Assembly: GCA_026692665.1 (NCBI GenBank)
Contig: JAPLOF010000055.1
Span: forward strand, 1 to 64,000
Length of the DNA: 64,000 bases
DNA from: Planctomycetota bacterium
Lineage (GTDB): Bacteria; Planctomycetota; UBA1135; GCA-002686595
Direction: 5' to 3'
Both the position numbers and the translations under genes were made by a program. This document shows positions 33,462 to 43,364 of the stretch, piece by piece (position 1 is the first letter of the stretch; the number at the start of each line of letters is the position of its first letter). The notes beneath the pieces are model-generated. The model was not told where the DNA came from. It did not search any database and worked only from the letters and a program-made list of their open reading frames with translations.

Positions 33462-35429
33462 ATGCGACCTCTCCTCGTCCTCGTCCTGGTCCTCGCCGCC
33501 ATCGGCGCCCTCCTCTTCGCGGTCTTCGGGATCGACAGCGGCGGCAAGCCGCCCGAGGTCGCGCCCACCGTCACCGAGGCCCCGGTGACCCCGAAGAAGC
33601 CGGTGCAGCTCGACGGCGGCTCGACGAAGCAGCCCGACCGGGTCGCCTCGAGCGCTTCCAACGATCGCGCCGTGGCGGGCGGGCCGACGGCCATCGCGCT
33701 CGACAACCAGCTCACGGGCCTCGTGCGGAACCCGCAGGGAGCTCCGGTCGCGGGCGCCGAGGTGATCCTCAGCACGCTGAACGCCTCGGAGATGTTCTTC
33801 GTCAACGACCCGCTGCCCGACCACAGCAAGGAGCCGCGCGCGCGGACCAACGCGGAAGGCCGCTACACGTTCGCCGCGATCCAGCCGCGCGACCGGTACA
33901 CGCTGATCCTGTCGCACCCCGACTACTCGCGGAAGGAAGAGCCGACGATCCCCGTGGGCGAGACGGGCAGCGCGGAGATGCCGGTCATCACGCTGACGCC
34001 GGGCGCCACCCTCACGGGACGCGTGCGCAACGAAGCCGGCGATTTCGTCCAGGGCGCGACCCTGCACCTCGAGGGATTCAGCTACCAGGGCCTCGGCATC
34101 GTGGCTCCGGACCGCGTCACCTCGACGACGGACGCCGAGGGCAACTACCGATTCAAGAACGTCGCCTCCGGCCCGCGCTACCTCCAGGCGACCGCGCCCG
34201 GCTACGCGACGATGCAGGTCCTGAACCTCACCTTCGAGAAGGAGGAGGCGGTCGTGCGCGACATCACGCTCAAGATCGCCGAGGGCATCTGCGGCCGCGT
34301 CGTGGGCCCAGGCAACGTCGGGGTGCCGAACGCGCTCGTGATCGCGATCGGCGTTTCGAGCCTCAACCAGACCGGACGCGCGCAGACGACGACGAACGAG
34401 AACGGCGAGTTCTGCCTCGAGTCGCTCGCGGGCGGTGACTACAACCTGATCGCGAACGCCAAGGGTTGGCGCATGGTCGCGCGCGGCGGCGGCAACCGCG
34501 TCGCGACGAACACGAGCAATCACGTCGTCGAGATGCTGCCCGAGGCGACGCTCACGGGCCGCGTCACGGAGCTCGGCTCCGGCAAGCCGGTCACCTCCTT
34601 CACCGTGCGGATGCGCGTCCACTACGGACCGGGCACGCCCAGCGCGCCGTACAACGAGGAGACCTTCCCGCAGCAGCACCCGAACGGCGAGTTCTCCATC
34701 CCCGGCGTGCCGGCGGGCGACTTCGTCGTCGAGGCCTGGGCTCCGGGTCTGGCCCCGGGTTTCTCGCGGAATTTCACGATCGAGGCCGGGCAACCGATGT
34801 CCGGGATCCTGGTCCAGCTCGGCAAGGGCGGCAGCCTCTCCGGGCGCGTCGTCGACGCCCAGGGCAAGCCGATCGCGCGCGCCAAGATCACGACCCACGA
34901 CAACGAGTGGAGCGACGACGCGTTCACCCAGGCGATCGGGATCACGTACCCGACGAACGCGACCTCGGCCGAGACGCGCTCGGGCGACGACGGCCGCTTC
35001 ACGATCACCGGGCTCTCGCCCGAGGCCTACCAGATCAACGTGATCGCGCCCGGCTTCACCGGCTTCATGCGCCGCGACCTGCGCGTGACCGAAGGCGTCG
35101 ACACGCCCGTGGGCGACATCAAGCTGGGCCGCGGCGGGATCGTGCGCGGCACCCTGTACGACGCCTCGGGCAAGCCGCTCGTGGGCGGCAGCGTGGAATT
35201 GCGCATCGCCGACGGCGACGTGCCGCGCCAGTACCAGACGCGCACGTCGAGCGAGGGCAAGTTCCAGATCTCGAACGTCATGCCCGGCAGCTACATCCTG
35301 ACCGCGATGCGGCCGGGCGGCGCCGAGGCGAACCCGTTCTCCCAGGCCGGCGACGCGCGCAATTCCGAGACGCGCGTGAACGTCGACGAGGGCGGGACGA
35401 CGACGCAGGACCTGCATCTGACGGACTGA
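33462..35429 (+). CDS. Membrane-anchored protein with about six carboxypeptidase-regulatory-like repeats
   Basis: 655 residues. One N-terminal hydrophobic helix (LLVLVLVLAAIGALLFAVFG) followed by a low-complexity linker. Six units begin with the CarboxypepD_reg/CNA-B type turn: LVRNPQGAPVAGAEV, GRVRNEAGDFVQGATL, GRVVGPGNVGVPNALV, GRVTELGSGKPVTSF, GRVVDAQGKPIARAKI and GTLYDASGKPLVGGSV. Each continues with a GRYTF/GEF-type strand and AxxPGY-like end. The protein is probably a rod-like extracytoplasmic scaffold or adhesion element. No catalytic or receptor (TonB) domain follows. Confidence 0.8.
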   Translation: MRPLLVLVLVLAAIGALLFAVFGIDSGGKPPEVAPTVTEAPVTPKKPVQLDGGSTKQPDRVASSASNDRAVAGGPTAIALDNQLTGLVRNPQGAPVAGAEVILSTLNASEMFFVNDPLPDHSKEPRARTNAEGRYTFAAIQPRDRYTLILSHPDYSRKEEPTIPVGETGSAEMPVITLTPGATLTGRVRNEAGDFVQGATLHLEGFSYQGLGIVAPDRVTSTTDAEGNYRFKNVASGPRYLQATAPGYATMQVLNLTFEKEEAVVRDITLKIAEGICGRVVGPGNVGVPNALVIAIGVSSLNQTGRAQTTTNENGEFCLESLAGGDYNLIANAKGWRMVARGGGNRVATNTSNHVVEMLPEATLTGRVTELGSGKPVTSFTVRMRVHYGPGTPSAPYNEETFPQQHPNGEFSIPGVPAGDFVVEAWAPGLAPGFSRNFTIEAGQPMSGILVQLGKGGSLSGRVVDAQGKPIARAKITTHDNEWSDDAFTQAIGITYPTNATSAETRSGDDGRFTITGLSPEAYQINVIAPGFTGFMRRDLRVTEGVDTPVGDIKLGRGGIVRGTLYDASGKPLVGGSVELRIADGDVPRQYQTRTSSEGKFQISNVMPGSYILTAMRPGGAEANPFSQAGDARNSETRVNVDEGGTTTQDLHLTD

Positions 35430-35565
35430 GCGCGGCTCGCGCGCGCGCCCTGAATCGGGGGAGCGGCGGGAAAGGAGAGCGCCGAGTGCGACGCCTCCTC
35501 GTCTCGGACGCACGCTCCGCGTTCCGGACGCGATGTGGAGGGCTGCCTTCCTCGCCGGTGGCCGG

Positions 35566-35571
35566 TAGGAT
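35566..35571 (+). promoter_or_regulatory. TANNNT box 7 bases before the SprT-like gene
   Basis: TAGGAT followed by 7 bases and ATG 35579; no Shine-Dalgarno in the gap. Short-leader or leaderless transcription is likely. Confidence 0.45.
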
Positions 35572-35578
35572 CGCGCGC

Positions 35579-36457
35579 ATGGCCGATGCCGTGCGCGCGA
35601 TCGTTTCCAGCCCGGCGCCCGGAGCCCCGAGGACGGAGCACGACTGGTCCACGTTCCTCGCCGCCGAGCTGCGTGTCCCGGTCGGCGTGGTGTACACCCG
35701 CTCGCGCAAGACGCCGGTCGCGGTGCGAACCCTGCGCGAACCACGCGGCGCCCTCGAGGTCCGCCTGCACAAGCTGTTCGCCGACGCGCCGCCCGAGGTC
35801 CCGAGCGCCCTGGCGAGCTGGGTCCGCTCCGGCCGCCGCGCGCCGCGCGCCTGCGCGCACCTCGACGCGTACATCGCCGAGATCCTGCGACGTGCGCCGC
35901 CCTCCGCCGCGCGCCGCGCGCTCGTGCCGCGCGGCGACCACCACGACCTGGACCGGATGGCGCGCGAACTCCTGTCGAGCGAGCTCGCCGCCGAGTTCCC
36001 GGCGAGCACCGGTCATCCGCACATCGGCTGGGGGCGCCGCGCGCCGAGCCGCACGCGCCGCTCGCTGCGCCTCGGAAGCTACGACTCCGACGGCCACATC
36101 GTGCGCATCCACCCCGTGCTCGACCAGCCCGCGGTGCCCGACTGGTTCGTGCGCTACGTCGTCTTCCACGAGCTCCTGCACGCCGTCTTCCCGGTCGAGC
36201 GCGGCGCCGACGACCGCTGGATCCACCATGGGCGCGCATTCCGGCGGCGCGAGCGCGCCTACGCGGATCACCGCCGCGCTCTGGCCTGGGAACGGGCCCA
36301 CCTGAACGCGCTCATCCGCTCGGCGCGCACGGGCACGCCGCTCGCGATGCCGAAGGAAACGCGCCGCGAAGCGCGCGCGCACGAGCCGCAGGCCGCAGCG
36401 CCGCGGACGTCGGGCGTGCTGCGCGTCCTGCAGCAGCTCCTGTTCCCGGACCGCTGA
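35579..36457 (+). CDS. SprT-like metallopeptidase-domain protein
   Basis: 292 residues. The zinc motif is VVFHELLHAVF (HExxH) near 200, followed by HHGRAFRRRERAY, where a downstream His is the likely third ligand as in SprT/WLM-type proteins. The N-terminal half is helical with many Arg/Ala residues. No signal peptide, so cytosolic. Bacterial SprT-like proteins are poorly understood; relatives act on DNA-protein crosslinks, but that role is not shown here. It is convergent with the CpsD-like gene, with 3 bases between stop codons. Confidence 0.7.
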   Translation: MADAVRAIVSSPAPGAPRTEHDWSTFLAAELRVPVGVVYTRSRKTPVAVRTLREPRGALEVRLHKLFADAPPEVPSALASWVRSGRRAPRACAHLDAYIAEILRRAPPSAARRALVPRGDHHDLDRMARELLSSELAAEFPASTGHPHIGWGRRAPSRTRRSLRLGSYDSDGHIVRIHPVLDQPAVPDWFVRYVVFHELLHAVFPVERGADDRWIHHGRAFRRRERAYADHRRALAWERAHLNALIRSARTGTPLAMPKETRREARAHEPQAAAPRTSGVLRVLQQLLFPDR

Positions 36458-36460
36458 GCC

Positions 36461-37189
36461 TCAGCTCGTCGGTTCCTCGGGAAGCGCGCCCGTCAGCAGG
36501 GTGCCGAGGACGTTTCCGCCCAGCGACTCCAGCCGGTTGTACGTCTCCTCGACGAGGCTACGCGGCGTCGATCCGAGCTTCACGACCAGCACGATGCCGT
36601 CGGCCAGCGCGCCGAGCATGGACGCGTCGCTGATCGTGGCCGCCTGCGGCGTGTCGATCAGGATGTACTTGAAGCGCTGCTTGAACGAGCTGAGCACCAT
36701 CTTCACGCGGTCGCTGCCGAGCAGCTCCGAGGGGTTCTTGGGCAGCTCCCCCGGCCCGAGCACGGACACGCCCTCGACGCTCGTCGCGCGGATGGCGCGG
36801 TCGATCGGGCAGGTTCCGCGGATGACCTCGACGAGCCCCTGTCGACGCGGGAGACCGAGGTAACCCTCGAGCCCGGGTCGGTGCAGGTCGGCGTCCACGA
36901 GCAGGACGCGCGTGCCGGGCACCTCCGACATCGCGAGCCCCAGGTTGATCGTGGCGACGGTCTTGCCCTCGCCGCGCAGCGCGCTCGCCATCACCACCGT
37001 GCGCGGCGCGCCCTCGGGGTTCAGCGCCGTGATCGAGTTGCGCAGCTGCCGGAACTGCTCGGCGATCCCGCCGCGCGGATTGCGCGCGATCGCGATCTCC
37101 TCGCGATCGAAGCGCGCCTTGCGCGCTTCGTCGGGCTCGGCCTGCAGGAGCGGAGCGCTGGCTCCACCGGAACGTCGGAAGATGGACAT
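36461..37189 (-). CDS. CpsD/CapB-type P-loop ATPase (BY-kinase domain)
   Basis: 242 residues. IAEQFRQLRNSI opens the domain, Walker A is RGEGKTVATINL, Walker A' is VLLVDADLHRPG and Walker B is YILIDTPQA. This is the cytosolic half of bacterial tyrosine kinases that control exopolysaccharide chain length. The usual C-terminal tyrosine cluster is missing (the protein ends TGALPEEPTS) and no Wzc/Wzz partner or glycosyltransferase is nearby, so it may be a stand-alone ATPase. The ATG at 37189 fits the domain start; the longer frame is low-complexity antisense. Confidence 0.85.
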   Translation of the reverse strand: MSIFRRSGGASAPLLQAEPDEARKARFDREEIAIARNPRGGIAEQFRQLRNSITALNPEGAPRTVVMASALRGEGKTVATINLGLAMSEVPGTRVLLVDADLHRPGLEGYLGLPRRQGLVEVIRGTCPIDRAIRATSVEGVSVLGPGELPKNPSELLGSDRVKMVLSSFKQRFKYILIDTPQAATISDASMLGALADGIVLVVKLGSTPRSLVEETYNRLESLGGNVLGTLLTGALPEEPTS

Positions 37190-37269
37190 GGTCGGCACAG
37201 GATGCTGATCGGCGGGGCGCGGTGCACGCCCCAAGGCGGCGGGCGGGAAATCCCTTCCGGGGGCCAGGA

Positions 37270-39255
37270 TCAGCGCGGCCCGCGCGCCGGATCGCGATCC
37301 AAGGTGCGCAACGCTCGCGGGGTCGCGGTCGGCGGCGGCGGCCAGGCGTCCGCCCGGAAAGCGCGGTCGAGCGGGCTGCCGCGCTCCACGCGCACGGCGC
37401 CGCGCACCGCCTGCAGGAACGCGCGCTCGGCCGCGTCGTCCAGATCGGCGCGGATCGCGAGGACGGCGCGCACGGCCGCGAGGAGCGCGATGTCCGGGGT
37501 CGGCGTGGCCAGGTTCGAAACGAGGCGCGTGCGCGCTCCCTCCCCGGTCGCTCCGGCGCACAGTTCGGCCAGGGCCAGCCACTCGAGCTCCGAGACCGGC
37601 ATCCGCGCGGCCAGGTCGGCGAGCCGTGCGAGTCTCTCCTTCTCCGTGGCGACGCAGCACGCGACGAGCCAGGTCTGGGTCTCCTCCGCAGCGAGTCCGC
37701 GCAGGCTCGCCGCGCGTTCGATCGCCGCGCGCAGTCGCGGCTGCGATCCCGCCAGCGGACGCAGGCTCTCCGTCGCGCGCGGCGAGCTCGACACGAGCCG
37801 GGCGAGGACGCGCGCCGCCGGCTCGATCCCTCCGCCCGCGAGCCAGCCGTCGACGAGCGCGAGTCGGACGTCCGGCGCGCGCAGCACCGTCTCCAGCGCC
37901 GGATCCGCGCCGTCCTCGGCCCACGCCGCGGGCGGCCAGCCGGGCGCGCCGCGGAGCAGCCGCGTCAGCTCGGCCAGGTGACCGGACGCGTGGACCGACC
38001 GGAGCAGCGCCGCGGCATCGCTGGCCGGTGCTTCGACGATCCCGAGGCGCGCCGCGACGCGCAGAGCCTGGAACCGAAGGCCCGGCGCGAGCTCCGCGCG
38101 CGCGAGCAGGCCGCGGACCGCGGATTCCATCCCGGCCGGCGCGCGCGGACCGGCCCAGGCCTCGAGCACGACCAGCGCGAGCTCGGCGCGCGGCGCGTCC
38201 TCGGGCGTGAGATCCGCCAGCGCGCGCGCGAGCTCCGCGGCCGCGCCGTCCCCGCCCGGAGCGCCGACGGCGCCCAGCGCGATCGCCGTCTCGAGGCCGC
38301 GCGGGCCTTCCTCGTGCGCGGCCCGCTCGAGTTCGTCCCACAAGCGCGCGCGCGCGAACGGTTCCTGCAGCACCGCGTCCGCGTTGCCGCGGCGCGCCGC
38401 GAGGAGCAATCCGTCGAGCGCCGCGTCGTCGCGCTGTTCGCGGAATCGGCGTGCGATCCAGGCGACCGCGGTGGGAATTCCGTGCGCACAGAGGGCTCGC
38501 GCCGCCTGGGCGCGCACGGCGAATCCGCCCGGACGCGCGAAGTCCAGGCACCAGCGCTCCACGAGCGTCCCGGCGCGCAGGTCCTTCTCGTCGGTCTCCT
38601 GCGCGACCACGGCCAGCCAGCGCACGGCGTACGGCGACGGCTCGCGGCGCAGGCCGAAACCGACGAGCCGGCCGCCGGCCTGCTGGGCCGCGTTGCGGGC
38701 CAACTCGCGCCATGCGCCCACCTCGACGGGCCGGCGCGCGAGGGGCGACGTCGAGCCCGGGATGTCGAAGACGATGCGCGGGGACGCGGGCTGCGCCAGC
38801 GCGAGGAGGTCCGCGACCTCGGCCGGCGCGTAGCGCGGGACGGCCCGCGCGTCGATCAGAGCTCCGTCGTGCTCCGCGAGCGCGGACCACAGGTACTCGC
38901 GCGGAATCGGCACCGAATACGCGTAGGGCTCGAAGCGCTCGATCGCGAGGCGCAGCGCCGTCAGCCCGGTGCGCGCGACGACGTCGTCCGCGTCCACCGC
39001 CAGATCCGCGGCGGTGCCGAAGAGCCGATCCTCGTCGCCCAGGACGTGCGCGAGCCTCAAGCGCGTCTCCGGGCCACCCGCGACGATGGCCGCGCGCAGA
39101 CGGTCGACATCCCCCGGCGCGAGCGCCGCCGCGAGACGCCGCTGCGCGAGCTCGCGCTCGGTCCACGACTCGGCCTCGAGGCGCGGGAACCAGTCGCCGA
39201 CGGACTCCTGGAGCGCGGGCGCGAGACCCAGGACGAGGACGAGGAACGTCGACAA
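37270..39255 (-). CDS. Exported HEAT-like alpha-solenoid protein
   Basis: 661 residues from a TTG at 39255, beginning STFLVLVLGLAPALQ, which looks like a short signal peptide. The body is almost entirely helical with repeating Ala/Leu/Arg-rich pairs (RAQAARALCAHGIPTAVAWIARRF; ETAIALGAVGAPGGDGAAAELARALADL), consistent with HEAT or ARM-type repeats. No catalytic residues seen. Such proteins usually act as scaffolds. TAGGCT lies 8 bases before the TTG, supporting this start. It is divergent from accC, with only 62 bases between starts. Confidence 0.65.
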   Translation of the reverse strand: MSTFLVLVLGLAPALQESVGDWFPRLEAESWTERELAQRRLAAALAPGDVDRLRAAIVAGGPETRLRLAHVLGDEDRLFGTAADLAVDADDVVARTGLTALRLAIERFEPYAYSVPIPREYLWSALAEHDGALIDARAVPRYAPAEVADLLALAQPASPRIVFDIPGSTSPLARRPVEVGAWRELARNAAQQAGGRLVGFGLRREPSPYAVRWLAVVAQETDEKDLRAGTLVERWCLDFARPGGFAVRAQAARALCAHGIPTAVAWIARRFREQRDDAALDGLLLAARRGNADAVLQEPFARARLWDELERAAHEEGPRGLETAIALGAVGAPGGDGAAAELARALADLTPEDAPRAELALVVLEAWAGPRAPAGMESAVRGLLARAELAPGLRFQALRVAARLGIVEAPASDAAALLRSVHASGHLAELTRLLRGAPGWPPAAWAEDGADPALETVLRAPDVRLALVDGWLAGGGIEPAARVLARLVSSSPRATESLRPLAGSQPRLRAAIERAASLRGLAAEETQTWLVACCVATEKERLARLADLAARMPVSELEWLALAELCAGATGEGARTRLVSNLATPTPDIALLAAVRAVLAIRADLDDAAERAFLQAVRGAVRVERGSPLDRAFRADAWPPPPTATPRALRTLDRDPARGPR

Positions 39256-39263
39256 GCGCGGAG

Positions 39264-39269
39264 AGCCTA
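39264..39269 (-). promoter_or_regulatory. TANNNT box 8 bases before the HEAT-like gene
   Basis: TAGGCT on the minus strand, 8 bases before the TTG start at 39255. It supports the unusual start codon. Confidence 0.4.
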
Positions 39270-39302
39270 CCGTCTCGGATGGCCCCCCGCGGGATCGGCT
39301 GG

Positions 39303-39308
39303 TAGTCT
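39303..39308 (+). promoter_or_regulatory. TANNNT box 9 bases before the biotin carboxylase gene
   Basis: TAGTCT followed by 9 bases and ATG 39318, without Shine-Dalgarno. Confidence 0.4.
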
Positions 39309-39317
39309 CCGCCGCGC

Positions 39318-40688
39318 ATGTTCCGCACGCTCCTGGTGGCGAATCGTGGCGAGGTCGCCGTGCGCGTGGCGCGGGCGGCGCGCGAGCTCGGGATCCGCAC
39401 GGTCGGGATCCACTCGCAGGCCGACCAGGGCCTGTCCTGGACCCGGAAGTTCGACGAGACGGTCTGCGTCGGCCCCGGCCCGAGCCGCGACAGCTACCTG
39501 CGCCTGGAGCGCATCGTCCAGGTCGCGCTGCAGACCGGCGCGACGGCCGTGCACCCGGGCTGGGGCTTCCTGGCCGAGAATGCGCGCTTCGCGGCGCTGT
39601 GCGAGCAGCACGGGATCACGTTCGTGGGTCCGAGCCCGCGCTCCATGCAGGAGATGGGCCTGAAATCCCCGGCGAAACGCGCCATGCGCGCCGCGGGGCT
39701 GCCGGTCATCCCGGGGTCGGACGGGCCGTGCACGAGCGTCGAGGACGCGGTGCGCGCGGCCGACTCCGCGGGCTATCCCGTGATCCTCAAGGCCGACGCG
39801 GGCGGCGGCGGACGCGGCATGCGCTTGTGCGCCGACGCCGCGGCGGTGCGCGCCGCGTTCCCGCAAGCTTCGGCCGAGGCGTCGAGCGCGTTCGGCAACG
39901 GCGCCGTCTACGTCGAGAAGTACCTGACCGGCGGGCGCCACATCGAGGTGCAGGTGCTGGGCGACCGCTACGGCAACGCGGTGCACCTCTTCGAGCGCGA
40001 CTGCTCGGTGCAGCGCAACCACCAGAAGCTCGTCGAGGAGAGCCCGAGCCCCGCGCTGTCGCAGACGGAACGCCTCGAGCTGGGCGCGAAGGCCGCGGCT
40101 GCGTGCCGGGCGATCGGCTATCGCAACGCGGGCACGATCGAGTTCCTGCGCGCGGCGAGCGGCGAGCTCTACTTCCTCGAGATGAACACGCGCCTCCAGG
40201 TCGAGCACCCGGTGACGGAGATGATCACCGGCATCGACATCGTGAAGGAGCAGCTCGGGATCGCCGCGAATCGGCCGCTGTCCTTCCGCCAGGAGGACGT
40301 CGTCGCGCGCGGACACGCGATCGAGGTGCGCGTGAACGCCGAGGATCCGTCACAGGACTTCCGGCCGTCGCCGGGGACGCTCGAGCGCTTCGAGATCCCG
40401 GCGGACCGCGGCCCCGGCCGCGTGCGCGTCGAGACGCACGTCGAGACGGGCGACGAGATCCCGCCGCACTACGATTCGCTGATCGCGAAGGTGATCGCGC
40501 ACGGCTCGACGCGCGACGAGGCGATCGAGACGCTCGTGCGCACGCTCTCCGACGCGCGCATCGAGGGCGTCGCGACGACGATCCCGCTGCACCTCGCGGT
40601 GCTCGGATCGCGCGAGTTCCGCTCGGGCGATTACGACACGCGCGCGATCCCGGGCTGGGCGCCCGCGGCCCGCGCCGGGCACCGCTAG
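39318..40688 (+). CDS. Biotin carboxylase subunit of an acyl-CoA carboxylase
   Basis: 456 residues, AccC length. FRTLLVANRGEVAVRVARAA opens the N-domain, ATP-grasp lid KADAGGGGRGMRL, GGRHIEVQVLGD, the catalytic block FLEMNTRLQVEHPVTE, and the C-terminal FRPSPGTLERFEIP. It carboxylates the biotin on a carrier protein using ATP and bicarbonate. Likely partners lie downstream on the same strand: carboxyltransferase at 43517 and biotin carrier at 45760. The genes between them are unrelated, so the enzyme may be a dedicated acyl-CoA carboxylase rather than housekeeping ACC; the substrate is not determinable. Confidence 0.93.
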   Translation: MFRTLLVANRGEVAVRVARAARELGIRTVGIHSQADQGLSWTRKFDETVCVGPGPSRDSYLRLERIVQVALQTGATAVHPGWGFLAENARFAALCEQHGITFVGPSPRSMQEMGLKSPAKRAMRAAGLPVIPGSDGPCTSVEDAVRAADSAGYPVILKADAGGGGRGMRLCADAAAVRAAFPQASAEASSAFGNGAVYVEKYLTGGRHIEVQVLGDRYGNAVHLFERDCSVQRNHQKLVEESPSPALSQTERLELGAKAAAACRAIGYRNAGTIEFLRAASGELYFLEMNTRLQVEHPVTEMITGIDIVKEQLGIAANRPLSFRQEDVVARGHAIEVRVNAEDPSQDFRPSPGTLERFEIPADRGPGRVRVETHVETGDEIPPHYDSLIAKVIAHGSTRDEAIETLVRTLSDARIEGVATTIPLHLAVLGSREFRSGDYDTRAIPGWAPAARAGHR

Positions 40689-40747
40689 GGCCGGGCCTGA
40701 ACACGGTGTCCTGGCGTCCGAGGGCGGGCGCTGACATCCTGCGCGGC

Positions 40748-42373
40748 ATGCTGGCCCCCCACCTCCGCATCTCCGCAGTCGCATTCCTCGCGCTCGCCCA
40801 GGCAGCCTGCACGCGGTCCGAGTCCGCGCCGCCTCCTGTCAGCGCCACCGTCACCGCCACCGCCCCGTCCGCCGCGGACGCGAACGCCGACAAGCCGCCC
40901 GAGGACCCGCTCGAGCGCATCCGCTCGGCGATGTCCGAGGCCGAGTTCGCCGCGCTGAAGGGCGAGCGCGGCCTGATCGTCAACGCGCCCGGCGCGACGC
41001 CCGGGTACACGGTCGTCATGCCGCTCAACTCGACGAAGGTCCACCTCGTCGACCTCGCCGGCAAGGTCGTGCACACGTGGGAGACGGGCCTCGCGCCGGG
41101 CGGTTGGTGCTACCTGCTCGACGACGGGACGCTGCTCCACGCCGGGCGACAGGACAACGATCCGAAGTTCCGCGGCGGCGGCATCGGCGGCGTCATCCGT
41201 CGGCTCGCGCCGGACGGGACCGTGCTGTGGCGCTACGACTTCGCGAACGAGTCGCATTGCCAGCACCACGACCTCGAGCCGCTGCCCAACGGCAACGTGC
41301 TGTTCATCGCCTGGGAGCGCAAGTCGCGCGAGGACGCCATCGCGCGCGGCCGGAATCCGGAGGGAGTCGGCGCGGCCGGGCTGTGGCCCGACGCCGTCTT
41401 CGAGGTGAAGCCGAAGCTGCCCGAGGGCGGCGACATCGTGTGGGAGTGGCACGCCTGGGATCACCTCGTCCAGGACGTCGATACGGCCAAGCCCGACTAC
41501 GCCAAGCTCGCGGACCGGCCCGGGCGCATCGACGTGAACGCCGCGTTCGAGCCCGAGACGAAACAGACCGACGAGGAGCGCCAGAAGAAGGAGGATCGCG
41601 CGAAGCAGATGGCGGCGCTCGGCTACGGAGGCGGCGGCGATGCGCCGCCCGCGCACGACGCGCAGGCGAAGCCTCCGCCGAAGCCCAAGGACCGCGACAA
41701 GAGCGGCGACTGGATGCACACGAACGCGGTCGACCACCACGTGGGGCTCGATCTGCTCGTGCTCAGCTCGCCCGAGCTGTGCGAGATCTTCGTCATCGAC
41801 CACTCGACGACGACGGCCGAGGCGGCGAGCTCGCGCGGCGGCCGTTACGGCAAGGGCGGCGATCTGCTGTGGCGCTGGGGCAATCCGAAGAACCACGGCG
41901 CGGGCACGGAGGCGGACCGCAAGCTCTTCTACCAGCACGATCCGAACTGGATCGTGGGACCGGACCTGCGGCTCCTCGTCTTCAACAACGGGGGGGATCG
42001 CCCCGGCGGCGACCACTCGTCGGTCGACGAACTCGTCCTGCCCTTCGATCGCGAACGTGGATTCCTGGGCGAGGCGGGCAAGCCCTGCGGTCCTGCGGCT
42101 CCGGCCTGGACGTTCGCGGCGCCGGGCGAGTTCTACTCGGCGTTCATCTCGGGCGCGCGGCGCCTCGCCTCGGGCAACACGATCGTCGCGTCGGGCGCGC
42201 CCGGCCGCATCTTCGAGGTCACGCCCGCCGGCCAGGTCGTGTGGAACTACCTGAACCCGCACGGCGGCGATATCCAGCCGGCGGAGCACGCGGGCAAGGC
42301 TCCCCCGCTCGCCCTGTACCGGGCGGATCGGTACGCGCCGGATCATCCGGGGATCGTGAAGCTCCTGAAGTGA
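40748..42373 (+). CDS. Arylsulfotransferase (ASST)-family lipoprotein
   Basis: 541 residues. The signal peptide ends in lipobox LAQAAC. After a linker, the ASST-type propeller starts: NAPGATPGYTVVMPLNSTKVHLVDLAGKVVHTWE, then GWCYLLDDGTLLHAGR, SHCQHHDLEPLPNGNVLFI, VDHHVGLDLLVLSSPE, and late GNTIVASGAPGRIFEVTP. The histidines in QHHD and VDHH are positioned as in the PF14269-type family. It would move sulfuryl groups between phenols or act as a related enzyme at the cell surface. A charged insert of about 60 residues (near 290-345) separates blades. Confidence 0.8.
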   Translation: MLAPHLRISAVAFLALAQAACTRSESAPPPVSATVTATAPSAADANADKPPEDPLERIRSAMSEAEFAALKGERGLIVNAPGATPGYTVVMPLNSTKVHLVDLAGKVVHTWETGLAPGGWCYLLDDGTLLHAGRQDNDPKFRGGGIGGVIRRLAPDGTVLWRYDFANESHCQHHDLEPLPNGNVLFIAWERKSREDAIARGRNPEGVGAAGLWPDAVFEVKPKLPEGGDIVWEWHAWDHLVQDVDTAKPDYAKLADRPGRIDVNAAFEPETKQTDEERQKKEDRAKQMAALGYGGGGDAPPAHDAQAKPPPKPKDRDKSGDWMHTNAVDHHVGLDLLVLSSPELCEIFVIDHSTTTAEAASSRGGRYGKGGDLLWRWGNPKNHGAGTEADRKLFYQHDPNWIVGPDLRLLVFNNGGDRPGGDHSSVDELVLPFDRERGFLGEAGKPCGPAAPAWTFAAPGEFYSAFISGARRLASGNTIVASGAPGRIFEVTPAGQVVWNYLNPHGGDIQPAEHAGKAPPLALYRADRYAPDHPGIVKLLK

Positions 42374-42383
42374 GCGCCGGGAC

Positions 42384-43364
42384 GTGTCCGGCGTGAGGCT
42401 CGAGGTCCGATCCCGCGTGGACTCGGCGGGGTTTCGAGCGCTGCTCGCCGCCGTGGTCTGCGCGCTCGTCTCGGCCTGCGCCGCGGAGCGCGGCGGGTCG
42501 TGGACATCGGTCGCGGAACTCGACGCGCGCCTGCCCGCGTCGATCCGCGTGTTCCAGCGAGCCGAGAGCGACCCGACGCTGCAGGCCTGGCTCGTCGCCG
42601 CGGACCTCGCGGCGAGCGGCTGGGAACCACGCGCGCTCCTCGCCCGCGGCGCCCCGCCGCTCGAGACCGTCCAGGTTCTGGCCGGGCGGGCGGGCGCGCT
42701 GGTCGCCGTCAATGCCGGCTATTTCGGCGCATCGGGATCCCTGAGCCTCGTCGTGGACGAAGGGCGCGTGCTCTCGCCCGACGCCGCGGACGTCCAGCGC
42801 GCCGGGCACAGGCACCACCCGGCCCGGGCGGCCTTCGGGATCCGGGCCGACGGTCGCGCGGAGTGCGCCTGGGTCCGCGTTGTGGACGGGTCTCCGCGCG
42901 CGTGGCGCGAGCCGCCGCGCGATCGGCGCAACGAGCCGGCGGGCGAGCCCGAAGTGGGCGCGTCCAGGGCCTGGGACGTGCGCACGGCGGTCGGCTCGGG
43001 CCCGATGCTCGTGCGCGACGGCCGCTTCGTCGACACCTGGGAGGCCGAGGTGTTCTTCGACTCCGGCGTGGTCGGGCAGGACGAGCGCGCGCCGCGCACG
43101 GCGGTCGGAGTCACGCACGACCGGCGCCTCCTCCTGCTCGTGATCGACGGCCGCAGCACGGAGAGCCCCGGCGCCACGCTGGCGGAAACCGCGCGGATGC
43201 TGATCGAAGCGGGTGCGACGGACGCGATCAACCTGGACGGCGGCGGCTCCACGACCCTCGTCATCGCGGGGCAGGTCGTGAACCACCCCTCGGATCCGGG
43301 CGGGGCACGCCGGGTCGGATCGGCCCTCGGGCTGGTCGGCACGTCGGCGGCATCGGGGCTCTAA
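42384..43364 (+). CDS. Phosphodiester glycosidase-family (NAGPA-like) lipoprotein
   Basis: 326 residues from GTG 42384. The hydrophobic N-terminus ends in LVSAC, a lipobox. Domain marks are [75 protein letters not shown] and [16 protein letters not shown], the last being the family's core motif. NAGPA uncovers mannose 6-phosphate in animals; bacterial homologues cleave phosphodiester-linked sugars, for example on wall polymers. It starts 10 bases after the ASST stop, so the two are probably cotranscribed. Confidence 0.85.
   Translation: MSGVRLEVRSRVDSAGFRALLAAVVCALVSACAAERGGSWTSVAELDARLPASIRVFQRAESDPTLQAWLVAADLAASGWEPRALLARGAPPLETVQVLAGRAGALVAVNAGYFGASGSLSLVVDEGRVLSPDAADVQRAGHRHHPARAAFGIRADGRAECAWVRVVDGSPRAWREPPRDRRNEPAGEPEVGASRAWDVRTAVGSGPMLVRDGRFVDTWEAEVFFDSGVVGQDERAPRTAVGVTHDRRLLLLVIDGRSTESPGATLAETARMLIEAGATDAINLDGGGSTTLVIAGQVVNHPSDPGGARRVGSALGLVGTSAASGL

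Noticed and set aside
36461-39400. 979-codon ORF as one large protein
   Set aside because: Only the last 242 codons encode the CpsD-like domain; the rest is antisense/shifted frame of the HEAT-like gene.
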